From Micromonospora musae (GTDB lineage Bacteria; Actinomycetota; Actinomycetes; Mycobacteriales; Micromonosporaceae): DNA of 64,000 bases. Below, piece by piece: positions 43,294 through 52,239 of the stretch. Every line of letters starts with the position of its first letter. Position 1 is the stretch's first letter. A program made the translations under genes and the position numbers. The notes beneath the pieces are model-generated. The model made no database searches. It saw nothing but the letters and a program-made list of their open reading frames with translations, and was not told the DNA's origin. Location: assembly GCF_003626635.1 (NCBI RefSeq), contig NZ_RAZT01000006.1:248001-312000 (forward strand). Direction: 5' to 3'.

Positions 43294-43827
43294 ATGCCGC
43301 GCCTGAACGTTCTTCCTGCCGATGAGCCCTCCGCCGACGTGCGGAGCACGCTCGACCAGGTCGGCGCGCAGTTCGGCTTCGTACCGAACATGTTCACCAT
43401 GCTCGCGTCGAACCCGACCGTCCTCGATCTCGTCATGACGGTGCAGGCGAAGGCGAGCAGGCTCCTGGACGCGCGGACGCGCCACACGATCGCGCTGGCC
43501 GTGTCCGAAGCCGACGGCTGCGACTACTGCCTGGCGCTGCACACGGCCGGGTCCCTGAAGGGTGGCATGTCCGCGGCGGACATCGAGCTGGCGCGGGCGG
43601 GAAGTTCGGTCGATCCGAAGCGGGCTGCGGTGGCTCGCTTCGCCCAGCAGGTGATTGAGACACGCGGACGGGTCAGTGATGCCGACCTCGCGGCCGTCCG
43701 GGGGGCCGGGTACACCGATCCGGAGATCTTGGCGATCGTCGCGCTGGTCGTCCGGGCGCTGCTGACCAACTACCTCAACAACGTCAACCTGACCGACGTC
43801 GACATCCCCGCCCCCGATCTGGCATGA
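43294..43827 (+). CDS. carboxymuconolactone decarboxylase/AhpD-like peroxidase-related protein
   Basis: The protein has 177 residues from the ATG at 43294; an ATG at 43273 is possible. The AhpD-like redox motif CDYCLALH (CxxCxxxH, about residues 72-79) is intact, with the helix GFVPNMFTMLASNPTVLDLV ahead and GYTDPEILAIVALVVRALLT behind. Such proteins reduce or relay electrons to peroxides, or act as thiol-dependent peroxidases. It is the first gene of the operon behind the TetR operator, which suggests a response to oxidants or electrophiles. Confidence 0.9.
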   Translation: MPRLNVLPADEPSADVRSTLDQVGAQFGFVPNMFTMLASNPTVLDLVMTVQAKASRLLDARTRHTIALAVSEADGCDYCLALHTAGSLKGGMSAADIELARAGSSVDPKRAAVARFAQQVIETRGRVSDADLAAVRGAGYTDPEILAIVALVVRALLTNYLNNVNLTDVDIPAPDLA

Positions 43828-43905
43828 GCGCTCACCAAACTCGCGAGAACAGCGACCTGGCCGGTCGAACCCTCGCCCTGATCAACCGCACTGGGAAGGA
43901 GTGAC

Positions 43906-44727
43906 ATGTCCGGGTCTGAACTCTATGAGAAGTTCATGGCACTGCACACCCGAGAAGGTGGCCTCGTCATGCCGAACGCCTGGGATGGCGTCTCGGCATT
44001 GATCCTGGCGGATGCCGGCTTTGAGGCCATCGGCACGTCGTCGGCGGCCCTGGCGGCCGCGCTCGGCCGCCTCGACGGACGCCACAGCATCGCCCGCGAC
44101 GAGCATCTCGACCACGCACGGCTGCTCGGCCGGCTCACGGGGTTGCCCGTCAACGGTGACTTCGAGGACGGCTACGGCGTCACCGCCGGGGAGGTCGCCG
44201 TGACTGTGGACAGTGCCGTCGCGCACGGGCTGGCCGGCATCGGGATCGAGGACACCACCGCGAATCCCGATGACCCGATCCGCGACTTCGACGACGCGGT
44301 AGGCCGGGTTCGCAGTGCGGTCGCCGCGGCGAAGCGACGCATCGTCGTCACGGCTCGCACCGACAACTTCATCCAGGGGCGGCCTGACCTCGATGACACC
44401 ATCCGACGGCTGACGGCTTTCGCCGAGGTCGGCGCCGACGTGCTCTACGCGCCGTTCCCGCCCGACCTCGAGTCCCTGGTCGCGATCGTCACCGCCGTCG
44501 CGCCGACACCCGTGAACGTTCTCATCTCACCGGCGGACCAGGTGCTGACCGTCTCTGAACTGCAGAAGGCCGGGGTCAAGCGCATCAGCCTGGGCCCCGC
44601 GCTCTACACCCATGCGATGGGTGCTCTCCAACAGGCGGCCGCAGCGCTCAAGGCCGGCGACATCGCCTCGGCCACGACAGGCATCAGCTTCGACCGGGTG
44701 GGCGAACTCCTCGCCCGCAAACCCTAG
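43906..44727 (+). CDS. isocitrate lyase/PEP mutase family protein
   Basis: The 273-residue TIM-barrel protein starts after a strong GAAGGAG. It has the family features VMPNAWDGVSALILADAG, NGDFEDGYG, GIGIEDTT, VVTARTDNF and VNVLISPADQVLTVSEL. The Cys of the K-K-C-G-H loop used by isocitrate and methylisocitrate lyases is absent (NGDFEDGYG occupies that region), so it is closer to the PEP mutase or oxaloacetate hydrolase-like branch. Reaction unknown. It is the second gene of the redox operon. Confidence 0.88.
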   Translation: MSGSELYEKFMALHTREGGLVMPNAWDGVSALILADAGFEAIGTSSAALAAALGRLDGRHSIARDEHLDHARLLGRLTGLPVNGDFEDGYGVTAGEVAVTVDSAVAHGLAGIGIEDTTANPDDPIRDFDDAVGRVRSAVAAAKRRIVVTARTDNFIQGRPDLDDTIRRLTAFAEVGADVLYAPFPPDLESLVAIVTAVAPTPVNVLISPADQVLTVSELQKAGVKRISLGPALYTHAMGALQQAAAALKAGDIASATTGISFDRVGELLARKP

Positions 44728-44786
44728 CCGTCTCCGGCTTCACCATCTAAAACGCCTCAATCCTCACGCACAGAAAGCACGATGAC

Positions 44787-45434
44787 ATGGATCTCGACAA
44801 GCTCATGAGCAAGCACCTCAGCCGGTATTTCGACGGCAGCAAGACAATCCCGGATGAGACTCTTCAGCAGCTGCTGAAGTTCCTGCGCTCGGCTCCCACG
44901 TCGACGAACATCCAGCCGAATCACTTCTACGTCGTGTCCACCCAGGAGGGCAAGGAGCGGCTGGCCGCGAACCTCGGCGAGCGGTTCCAGGACAACGCCG
45001 TGAAGATCCTCAACGCCTCGCACACCATCATCCTCACCACTCGGGCCGATATCCCCGAGCACCACCTCGAAGCGGTGTTCGCCAAGGAACGGGCCGACGG
45101 CCGGTTCGCGGACGAGGCCAAGCACGAGTTGTGGGAATTCATGACCCGCGACTTCTTGAACCTGCGCAAATATGGCTACAAGGACGAATACCACTGGATG
45201 GAGAAGCAGACCTACATGGTGATGGGTCTGACGATGATGGCAGCCGCCGAGCTCGGCGTCGAGGCCATGCCGCTGGAAGGCTTCGACCCAGTCACCGTGG
45301 ACAAGGCCTTCGACATCCGCGCGACCGGATACACCACCACCGTGCTGCTCGCGCTGGGCTACCCCGACGAGGCGAAGCAGTACAAGACTCCGGTGTCGCG
45401 GTTCGAGCCCGAGCGTCTGTTCACCTTCGCCTGA
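44787..45434 (+). CDS. nitroreductase family protein (NfsB-like)
   Basis: The 215-residue FMN-dependent protein has the expected start (LDKLMSKHLSRYFDGSK, PDETLQQLLKFLRSAPTSTN), the HLEAVFAKER middle and the WMEKQTYMVMGLTMMAAAEL and GYTTTVLLALGYPDE segments that form the FMN pocket. It resembles oxygen-insensitive nitroreductases that reduce nitroaromatics and quinones with two-electron transfer. It is the third gene of the operon, consistent with a quinone or electrophile detoxification pathway. Confidence 0.9.
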   Translation: MDLDKLMSKHLSRYFDGSKTIPDETLQQLLKFLRSAPTSTNIQPNHFYVVSTQEGKERLAANLGERFQDNAVKILNASHTIILTTRADIPEHHLEAVFAKERADGRFADEAKHELWEFMTRDFLNLRKYGYKDEYHWMEKQTYMVMGLTMMAAAELGVEAMPLEGFDPVTVDKAFDIRATGYTTTVLLALGYPDEAKQYKTPVSRFEPERLFTFA

Positions 45435-45480
45435 GCGGGCCTGGCCCAGGCGATCCGATCGCTAGAGGAGTTGATCAGCT

Positions 45481-45861
45481 ATGGACGGTCAGGAACTCCA
45501 GAAGGTCGCGAACGAGTACGCGACAGGGCTGCCGGACGTGACGTTCGAGCACCGTGACGGCCCGAACTGGGAGCTGTACAAGGTCGGCGGCAAGGTCTTC
45601 ATGCTCATGACCGACATGCCGGGACACCCCGTTGTGATCCTGAAGGCCGATCCGGACGAGGCCGTTGGGCTGCGTGAGCAGTATGCAGAGATCACGACCG
45701 GCTACCACATGGACAAGAAGCACTGGATCACGGCAGCAGGTGGGCGCAGCCTCGACGAGAACCTGGTGAAGGAACTCGTCACCGACTCCTACCGGCTCGT
45801 GGTCGACAAACTCCCGAAATCCAAGCGCCCCGTGGACCCGGAAACGAACCCGGCCGCCTGA
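45481..45861 (+). CDS. MmcQ/YjbR family protein
   Basis: The 126-residue protein starts downstream of GAGGAG. The family pattern is clear: FEHRDGPNWELYKVGGKVFM, GHPVVILKADPDEAVGLREQ and GYHMDKKHWITAA, with the C-terminal helix VKELVTDSYRLVVDKLPKS. YjbR proteins have a CyaY-like fold and are often labelled DNA-binding; the role is unclear. Its position inside a redox operon suggests an accessory function there. Confidence 0.88.
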   Translation: MDGQELQKVANEYATGLPDVTFEHRDGPNWELYKVGGKVFMLMTDMPGHPVVILKADPDEAVGLREQYAEITTGYHMDKKHWITAAGGRSLDENLVKELVTDSYRLVVDKLPKSKRPVDPETNPAA

Positions 45862-45905
45862 GACCCGAAACACACACGAACACAATCAACACAGAAGGAC
45901 AAATC

Positions 45906-46817
45906 ATGATCGGACTCGGTGTTCGAGCCGCCAACGGCGCTCTGGAGATCCTCGACCTTCCGGACCCCCGTCAGCCTGACGCGGGCGAGCTCGTCCTGGA
46001 GGTGGTCGCGGCAGGGATCGGGCCGTGGGACGCCCTGCTTCACACGGGCGGATGGGACGTCGGCCTCGTTCCGCCCGCAGCTCTGGGCGTCGAAGCCGTC
46101 GGCCGCGTCATCGCGACCGGCCCGAACGAGACCGAATTCCGCACGGGCGACCTCGTGCTGGTCCACGAGGCTCCCCTGCCAGGCGGCAGTGGCACCTGGG
46201 CAGAGCGCGTCCTGGTCCGTTCCGCGCACGTCGCACGACTGCCCGAGAACCTGGCTCCGGAGATTGCGGCGGCACTCCCGGTCGCCGGGCTCACCGCCCA
46301 GCAGGCCCTCGACGAGCTCCACGTCGACGCCACCACCCGCCTGCTCGTCGTCGGAGCCTCCGGCCCCACCGCGTCACTGGCCGTGCAACTCGCCCACCTC
46401 CGGGGCGCCGAGGTCGTCGCCGGTGCCGGGCCGGCCCGCGCCGATCAGCTCCGCGCCCTCGGCGCCAGCGAGGTCATCGACACCCACGCTGACGGTTGGG
46501 CGCAGAAGAGCGATCGCCGATTCGACGCCGTCCTCATCGCCGCCACAGGCACCGCCGAGGACGCTATCGGACTGCTCGTCGACGGAGGCCGCCTCACCTC
46601 CATCACCTCGGACGCACCCGACCCGATTCGCGGAATCACCACCTCGAACCTCTACGTGCGGCCCGACGGACGTGCGCTCGGCGAACTCGCGGCACTCGCC
46701 GCCGCCGGCGAACTGAGACTTGACGTCCGAACGACACCAATCAAGGACGGCGCCGCGATCGCGGACCAGGTCGCGGGCGGCCGCTCTGGTGGGGTCAAGT
46801 ACGTCCTCGAGTTCTGA
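45906..46817 (+). CDS. MDR-type quinone oxidoreductase/alcohol dehydrogenase-like protein
   Basis: The protein has 303 residues and starts after AAGGA. A GroES-like N-terminal domain (GELVLEVVAAGIGPWD, LGVEAVGRVIATGPNET) is followed by a Rossmann NADPH site (LLVVGASGPTASLAVQLAHL) and the terminal AIADQVAGGRSGGVKYVLEF typical of MDR quinone reductases. No zinc-ligand cysteines are present, so it should be a zinc-free reductase. It is the last gene of the TetR-controlled operon. Confidence 0.9.
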   Translation: MIGLGVRAANGALEILDLPDPRQPDAGELVLEVVAAGIGPWDALLHTGGWDVGLVPPAALGVEAVGRVIATGPNETEFRTGDLVLVHEAPLPGGSGTWAERVLVRSAHVARLPENLAPEIAAALPVAGLTAQQALDELHVDATTRLLVVGASGPTASLAVQLAHLRGAEVVAGAGPARADQLRALGASEVIDTHADGWAQKSDRRFDAVLIAATGTAEDAIGLLVDGGRLTSITSDAPDPIRGITTSNLYVRPDGRALGELAALAAAGELRLDVRTTPIKDGAAIADQVAGGRSGGVKYVLEF

Positions 46818-46871
46818 CGCCCGCGGTAGAAGGACGTTCCAGATCGTCCGAAACAACGATGTTCGTGCGCC

Positions 46872-46990
46872 ATGTGGGGCCAACGCCTTCGTGACACAGC
46901 GCCCTTCTCCCTGCCCCTGACCATCGACGGCGACCGCATCACCGGGCTACACGTGCTGGCCGACCTGGAACGTCTCGACGGAATCATGCA
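46872..46990 (+). pseudogene. possible C-terminal remnant of an ECF sigma SnoaL-like domain
   Basis: The plus-strand frame starts MWGQRLRDTAPFSLPLTIDG and continues DRITGLHVLADLERLDG, resembling the SnoaL-like tail of SigJ/SigX5-type sigma factors (DGRI..I....DPERL). Nothing of a sigma domain is nearby. After the match the frame has no further similarity. I rate the homology as weak, and the remainder of the interval to 47387 is empty of motifs. Confidence 0.3.
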
Positions 46991-47387
46991 TGCAGTCCAG
47001 GTGCGGTCGCCCCTTCAGGGCCTCCACAAGATCAAGGTAACGATTTCTCGGTTTGGTCACGTGATGCCAGGAGTGGCAGAGGCTCGGCAGCGCCGAAAGG
47101 GTCTTGATCACGGCGACACGCCTGCGCAAGCTAACTCCCGCTGTCGCGCTCGATTTCGTCGTAATACCGCCGGTACAACCCTTTCGCCGGGTAGCTTCGG
47201 TGGGGACGAGCGGCGCCTGCAGCACGGATCACTGAACTGAGCCTGCACCGACCTCCACCAGCTGCGCGATCCCTCGCCCTGCCCGTGGACCGTTGGCGAG
47301 TCGCCGTGCTCGGCACCCGCGATCTGCGGCTGAGCACAACCGGCTCGGGTCCGTCGGCGAGCCCACCGGGATCGGGAGGCTGCGGGA

Positions 47388-48857
47388 ATGACCAGAAAAG
47401 GCCCCCTGGCCCACAATTACCCTGCGGTGGCGACGATGGTCGTCGCCGCGCTGGTCCCGTACCTGGTGGTCTCCGTGGCACTTGACCCGCTCACGCCGGT
47501 CATCGCCCGGGATCTCGGCATGAGCACCGGGCAGACGAGTCTGGCGGTGGGCCTGGCCAACGCCGGCTACGCGCTGGGCACCGTACTGTCGGTGCAGCTC
47601 GCCCAGCATCTGCCCCAGCGCCGGATGATGCTCCTCTACACCACACTTCTCGTGATCGGCTCGGTGTTCGCGGCGGCGGCGACCGAACCGATCCTGTTCC
47701 TCGTCGGCCACGTACTCCAGGGCCTGTGCACCAGTCTCCTGTTGATCGCCGCCGTACCGCCGCTGATCACCGGGTTCCCACCGTCGAAGCTCACCCTGAC
47801 CGCGGTGATCCTGAACCTGTCGATCTTCGGCGGGGTCGCATTGGGCCCACTGATCGCGGGCGTCCAGCTCGAGGCAGACAGCTGGCGGCCACTGTTCTGG
47901 GTGATCGCGGGAATCGCCGCCGTAGCGTTTCTGCTATCACTGCTGACCTATCAGCACGTGGGGCCGGCGGACCCCACGGCCACACGTTCCCCTGTCGCAG
48001 TCGCACTGGCCACCGCCGGATGTGTCGCCGCGTTCTACGGAGTTTCACGGTTCGAGCCCCAACGGGCTCTCGACGTCGGCGCGATCGCACCCCTGGCCAC
48101 GGGCCTGGTGCTCATCGTCATCCTCCTGATCCAGCAGTACCATGCCAGGCGCCCACTACTGATCCTGCGCCCCCTCACGAGCACGCTGCCGGTGGTCGGG
48201 ATCGTCGTAGCCATGTCCGCGGCCGCGACATCCGTGCCCGCCATCGCGTTGACCGGCGTTGTGCTCCGGGACCGGTACACACCCCTGGAACTAGGACTGC
48301 TCTACCTGCCCGAATTCGGCGGCGCGGTGATCGCGGCAATCGTGTTCGCGAAGCTGTTCACCACCCGGGCGCTACATTACTTCGCCCTGGCGGGGATGCT
48401 CTCCCTCATCTCGGGCATCGCACTCATCGCCACCAGCCTCCCACCCACCACCACCCAAACCCTGATCGCGACAGGATTGATCGGAGTCGGCGTCGGCGCC
48501 TCCGTCACCCCCGCACTGTTCATCGCCGGTTTCTCCCTGCGGAACAACGCACTCCAACGCGTCTTCGCGATCGTCGAGCTGCTACGTGCGGTAGCCGCAT
48601 TCATGATCGCGCCGATCCTCCTCTACATCGCCGCGAGCGTCGGCGACAGCATCACGGACGGCGTCCGCCTATCCCTCTGGATCTGCCTCGGTCTCGCCTC
48701 CGCCGGAACACTGCTCGCGATCGCGCTCTACCCCCTCGGCGGCATACGCCCGCCGTCCCCATCGATGCAGACCTGGTTCGGTGGCGATACAGCGTGGAGA
48801 TCGCCACCACTGCTCGCCGCCCTGCACCGCCGCTCCACCCGTTCATCCGACACCTGA
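47388..48857 (+). CDS. MFS transporter
   Basis: The 489-residue polytopic protein starts after GGGAGG. It has about 12-14 hydrophobic helices with MFS-typical loops (GYALGTVLSVQLAQHLPQRR, LFLVGHVLQGLCTSLLLIAA, ILNLSIFGGVALGPLIAGVQ) and a second half of similar layout (LYLPEFGGAVIAAIVFAKL, IGVGVGASVTPALFIAGFSL). It resembles the drug-proton antiporter branch. Cytoplasmic tail Ser/Arg-rich. It stands alone and no regulator gene is adjacent. Confidence 0.9.
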   Translation: MTRKGPLAHNYPAVATMVVAALVPYLVVSVALDPLTPVIARDLGMSTGQTSLAVGLANAGYALGTVLSVQLAQHLPQRRMMLLYTTLLVIGSVFAAAATEPILFLVGHVLQGLCTSLLLIAAVPPLITGFPPSKLTLTAVILNLSIFGGVALGPLIAGVQLEADSWRPLFWVIAGIAAVAFLLSLLTYQHVGPADPTATRSPVAVALATAGCVAAFYGVSRFEPQRALDVGAIAPLATGLVLIVILLIQQYHARRPLLILRPLTSTLPVVGIVVAMSAAATSVPAIALTGVVLRDRYTPLELGLLYLPEFGGAVIAAIVFAKLFTTRALHYFALAGMLSLISGIALIATSLPPTTTQTLIATGLIGVGVGASVTPALFIAGFSLRNNALQRVFAIVELLRAVAAFMIAPILLYIAASVGDSITDGVRLSLWICLGLASAGTLLAIALYPLGGIRPPSPSMQTWFGGDTAWRSPPLLAALHRRSTRSSDT

Positions 48858-49149
48858 CGGGCCAGTCGCGTGCGGCGCCGATGACGCGGGCCCAGCCGGG
48901 CACGTCGACGTCGGCGGTGAGCGCGGCGGCGACCGCGTCGAGGTCGAGGGTCGAGGTGGTGCGGCGTGCCGGCGTCCGTCTTTGGTGGGGCCGTATGAGC
49001 GGCGCCTGGTGCTGGCTCATCCCTACGCGGGCATGCGGCGCCTCTTCCCTTGGGCGAGGGAGGCGGGTGGCTCGGTGGAGGGATTCGTTCGCATCGCCGT
49101 GCGGTGACGCTGGATCACGTCAGCCGACGGGATGGTCAGAAGGAGCGAC
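48858..49149. other. 292-base interval, possible gene remnant
   Basis: A plus-strand frame ending at 49107 contains VGPYERRLVLAHPYAGMRRL and FPWAREAGGSVEGFVRIAVR before its stop. It reads like the C-terminus of an unrecognised protein, with no start. Nothing else was seen. Confidence 0.35.
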
Positions 49150-49704
49150 ATGTTCAGGTCTAGTTTGCGCGCGGTGGCGTTGGCGGCGGTTGCGGCCGTG
49201 GGGGTGGCGGCGTCGCCCTCTGTCGCGCAGGCCCAGCAGTCCAAGGCGATGAGCACCACGGCCGGCTGGTCGGTCGTCACCGGGTTGGGGCATTTCGTAT
49301 ACGACGAGCCCGGCATGGTGGGACACCGGATCTGGTTCGGTGTCCAGGCGGTGGCGGCCGTCGACGGATCGGCGTACGGCCAGTTCCTGTACCGGCACGA
49401 ACTGCCGGACGGCACGCCGGTCGGGCAGGGACGGGCCGACGTGACGTGTCTGAAGGTCACCGGGAACGTCGCGGTGTTCACCGCGGTCGTCCCTGAGGGC
49501 CAAGGCAATGTGAAGAACCACGGCTACTACGTGAAGATCATCGACGGTGGAAGGGGGCCGGATCAGATCGTCGACGCGCAGACGCAGAACGGGACGGAGC
49601 GGCCACCCACCCACTGCATCGACCCGGAGACGGAGCTGCCTCCGGGAGTCCCTCAGCGGCCCCGGTATCCGGTCCTCATCGGCGGATACACCGTCCACAG
49701 CTGA
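49150..49704 (+). CDS. secreted protein of unknown function
   Basis: The protein has 184 residues from the ATG at 49150, 4 bases after AAGGAG. It has a Sec signal peptide (FRSSLRAVALAAVAAVGVAA, cleavage near AQA) and a mature beta-rich domain with two Cys (DVTCLKV and PTHCIDP), ending LPPGVPQRPRYPVLIGGYTV. HFVYDEPGMVGHRIWFGVQA, and GYYVKIIDGGRGPD resembles small extracellular binding proteins. No family is recognised. Confidence 0.75.
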   Translation: MFRSSLRAVALAAVAAVGVAASPSVAQAQQSKAMSTTAGWSVVTGLGHFVYDEPGMVGHRIWFGVQAVAAVDGSAYGQFLYRHELPDGTPVGQGRADVTCLKVTGNVAVFTAVVPEGQGNVKNHGYYVKIIDGGRGPDQIVDAQTQNGTERPPTHCIDPETELPPGVPQRPRYPVLIGGYTVHS

Positions 49705-49997
49705 GCAGAGCCGGGCGGGCGCCGACGTTCGCCACGCAGAGCGCCGGAACGGCCGTAACTATCGTGCGGCGCCGGTTCCGCTGCCCGCGCCCTTCCAGAT
49801 CGGATGGCAGACCACTCCCCGTCTGCGTCTGTCGCACGGGGGTGAGCGGACCTGCGAGATTCGTGCGTGACGGCGTGATCCTCCGGCGAAGCACGTCGTC
49901 ACGGCGACAGCACGTCGAACCGCCGACGCCGTAAGGAAATGCCACCCTGGCGGGTTCACCCGCCCACGACACGCACCCACCTGGGCCGGGGGCGACT
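49705..49997. other. 293-base interval without a recognisable gene
   Basis: No motif-bearing frame was found between the secreted protein and the convergent DHFR-like gene. The GC is high and no hairpin terminator is evident. Confidence 0.4.
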
Positions 49998-50642
49998 TCA
50001 GTCGTCGCTCCCGGCACCGCGGTCGGGTGCGCTCATGTCTCCCGTCCCAGGCGTGCCGCCGGCGAGCCCGTAGCGCAGGAGCACGGTGCCCTTCGGACTG
50101 GCCAGCGGCGGTTCGAGGAGTGTGAGGTTCGTGGGCACTGCGCCGCCGTCGAACACCTGCTTCCCGACGCCGAGCACGATCGGGTGCACCCAGAGGTCGA
50201 GGCGGTCGAAGAGCTTCTCGCGCAGGAGGGCCTGCACGAGGTTCAGGCTCCCGACGACCTTGACGTGCTCGTGCCGGTCACGGAGCTCGCGCACCGCGGT
50301 CGGCAGATCCGGGCCGAGGTGAGTGGACCCGGCCCACGACAGGTCGGGTCTGCCGCGGGAGGCCACGTACTTCGGGACCCTGTTGAACAGGGTGGCGATG
50401 TCACTGTCGTCGCCGCCCTCCTGGTGTGGCCAGTAGGCGGCGAAGATGTCGTACGTGCGCCGGCCGAGCAGGAGGGCGTCAGTGCCCTCGTACGCGGCAC
50501 CGATCTGCGCCCCGGTGACCTCGTCGAGCAGGGGCGCCTGCCAGCCGCCGAACGGAAACCCCACCGGATCCTCGTCGGGGCCGCCGGGCGCCTGCCCGAC
50601 GAGGTCGAGGGTTGCGAACAGCTCGATGTGGATGAGGCCCAT
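49998..50642 (-). CDS. dihydrofolate reductase family protein (RibD C-terminal-like)
   Basis: The 214-residue protein has the DHFR/RibD fold: LIHIELFATLDLVGQAPGGP at the start, DALLLGRRTYDIFAAYWP (the GRxTY motif), VRELRDRHEHVKVVGSLNLV and LDLWVHPIVLGVGKQVFDGG. These NADPH-binding proteins are common in actinomycetes and their substrates are mostly unknown. The C-terminal tail GTGDMSAPDRGAGSDD is disordered. It is a single-gene unit. Confidence 0.9.
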   Translation of the reverse strand: MGLIHIELFATLDLVGQAPGGPDEDPVGFPFGGWQAPLLDEVTGAQIGAAYEGTDALLLGRRTYDIFAAYWPHQEGGDDSDIATLFNRVPKYVASRGRPDLSWAGSTHLGPDLPTAVRELRDRHEHVKVVGSLNLVQALLREKLFDRLDLWVHPIVLGVGKQVFDGGAVPTNLTLLEPPLASPKGTVLLRYGLAGGTPGTGDMSAPDRGAGSDD

Positions 50643-51020
50643 GCCTTACTCCCGGTGAGTTGGTTGTCTCGGTCGGAGAGTAGGTGGCTGGCGTCCTCCT
50701 GGCGCTCCTTAACGCTCGGTGGCGCGCTTCTATGTGTGCTGGCGTGTCCAGGCTGGTCGCGGTCGACCTGGCCGTGTCCGAGTGCGATCGACGGGCACGG
50801 CCAGTAGGTGGCACAGACCGGGCAAGGCCCCAGGGCGAGAGGGTTCCCGCCGTGACCGCTCAGGCGGGGGTTAGCGGTCGGATCCGTCGTGATGGAATCC
50901 CCCGCCAGGATGCCGCGAGGGTGCCGAGCTGCGCCGGGTGGCGGATCACGTCGTAGTCACGGACCCACACCGTGTACCAGGGCTCCGCCGGTGCGGCCTG
51001 CCGCCGCAGCTGACCGTCGC
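50643..51020. other. 378-base interval without a confident gene
   Basis: A minus-strand frame (to about 50860) ends with EPWYTVWVRDYDVIRHPAQL and looks coding, but no family was recognised. It may be a further piece of the decayed element downstream. Nothing else is supported. Confidence 0.35.
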
Positions 51021-51049
51021 TGACCGGGATCCCGGCCAGGGCCGGGTGC

Positions 51050-51475
51050 TCACTGGCGCGGTATCGGTCGCGCCGTCCGGCGAGCATGGCTCCTCCCCCA
51101 CCAGCAACTGCGGCCCACCCGCGCGGCGGGCGCGGCGCGGCACGGTCGGCGGGTCGAACGGCTGCCGTCGGTCTGCGACAACTCGAACGTGTTCGCCGGC
51201 CGGAACCCGACGACCTGCACCGACGGACGCCCGTCGGGGTCACGCCGGACCATGCCCGGCCGCCTCCCACTGGCTGGCCTGCTCCTCGCTCGGCCGTCGC
51301 CGTACCGGAGCCCAGATCTTGAACGCGGTCTCCCCCGCCCGCACGAACCGCTGATGGGCCTTCCACCCGGTCGTCCCGTCCTTCCTGCCGAACGGCCGGA
51401 AGTAGCGGGGCTCGATCCCCCGCTCGGCGGCTTGGAGTACGGCCGTCGTTGACCGCCGGCGCCGTAGACCTCATC
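51050..51475 (-). pseudogene. ArdC-like antirestriction protein remnant, frameshifted
   Basis: On the minus strand one frame gives GIEPRYFRPFGRKDGT then FVRAGETAFKIWAPV and RRPSEEQASQWEAAG, matching the ArdC N-terminal pattern (GY..W...GR.VRKGE.A..I.APV). A frameshift near 51255 leads to RRDPDGRPSVQVVGFRPANT and FELSQTDG, the next part of the same protein, and a third frame to PQLLVGEEP near 51110. ArdC proteins are found on plasmids and integrative elements. The N-terminus and the zinc-protease part are missing. Confidence 0.6.
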
Positions 51476-51547
51476 GCCGGTCACCTACTGAAAAGACCAG
51501 GCCAGGCCGCCCAGTGAAGTCCGAATAAAGTATCGAGGCCGCCGCGA
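51476..51547 (-). other. short IS701-like transposase motif (weak)
   Basis: In another minus-strand frame VTGDEVYGA (near 51485-51460) resembles the WVAGDEVYG motif of IS701-family transposases. It is only nine residues and may be a chance match, but it abuts the ArdC remnant. Confidence 0.2.
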
Positions 51548-52144
51548 TCAGTCGGCCGATCGGCGTCGTGCCCGGGATGCGCGCAGATTGGCGATGTTGC
51601 CGCACGTGCGCACGTTGTGCCAGACCGCGCTGCTGTTGCGGGAGGCGTCGTAGAAGGCTGATCGGCAGCCCTGCTCCCGGCAGAGCTTGACGCGTGTCCA
51701 GGTGCTGTCGAGCTGGGCGATGAGGATCTCAGACCAGACCGCCGACACGAGCCAATCGACGCCCGTGCCTCGGGGGATCATCATCACGCGCCCCTGAGCG
51801 TCGGAGCCCAACTGTGCATCCGCACGAGGAACCACGCTGTCGACCTGGAGCGGCCCGGACAGCCGCTGGTCAGGTGGAACATCCAGCATCGTGTGAAGCT
51901 CGTCGCGCAGTTCACGAAGTGATCGCAGGCCGGCTGGGGTCAGCGAGAGCGTCGGCGGCTGCAGCCCGTGGACCGCCGCCCATTGATCGGCAGCCGCCTG
52001 CGCCCACTGCTCGGCCGTCACCGGATCGGCCAGCAGGTCGACACCGCCGCCGCCGGTGGCGTGGGTGTTGACCAGTTCCTGCACCAGGGCCAAGCCACCC
52101 GGCGCGGGCCGGGCTTCGAACCTCTCGCTAGCAGTCCACGACAT
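51548..52144 (-). CDS. CGNR zinc-finger (ABATE domain) regulator
   Basis: The protein has 198 residues from the ATG at 52144. The N-terminal ABATE domain (FEARPAPGGLALVQELVNT, TLSLTPAGLRSLRELRDEL) is followed by a C-terminal CGNR zinc finger with VKLCREQGCRSAFYDASRNS and VWHNVRTCGNIANLRASR. The fourth Cys/His ligands are as in the family (C...C...H...CGN). These proteins act as stress-linked transcription factors. It is divergent from an SDR gene. Confidence 0.9.
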   Translation of the reverse strand: MSWTASERFEARPAPGGLALVQELVNTHATGGGGVDLLADPVTAEQWAQAAADQWAAVHGLQPPTLSLTPAGLRSLRELRDELHTMLDVPPDQRLSGPLQVDSVVPRADAQLGSDAQGRVMMIPRGTGVDWLVSAVWSEILIAQLDSTWTRVKLCREQGCRSAFYDASRNSSAVWHNVRTCGNIANLRASRARRRSAD

Positions 52145-52148
52145 AGGC

Positions 52149-52163
52149 AAAGTCTACTTGACT
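52149..52163. promoter_or_regulatory. AAGTC-TACTT-GACTT inverted repeat in the CGNR/SDR divergent region
   Basis: A 5-bp inverted repeat with a 5-base spacer sits 5 bases from the CGNR start. TTGACT overlaps it and could be a -35 for the SDR gene; no clear -10 was found at the right distance. It may be an operator for the CGNR regulator. Confidence 0.3.
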
Positions 52164-52239
52164 TCCGTCGAGTCGACGAGGCATGCTGACAGAAGTAAAT
52201 AGTGGTTCACTTCAGTCGTCGATTGCGAGGAGTCAACTC

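Noticed and set aside
47726..49252. 508-codon frame overlapping the MFS gene
   Set aside because: It is Arg/Pro/His-rich with no membrane helices; the MFS frame is clearly the coding one.
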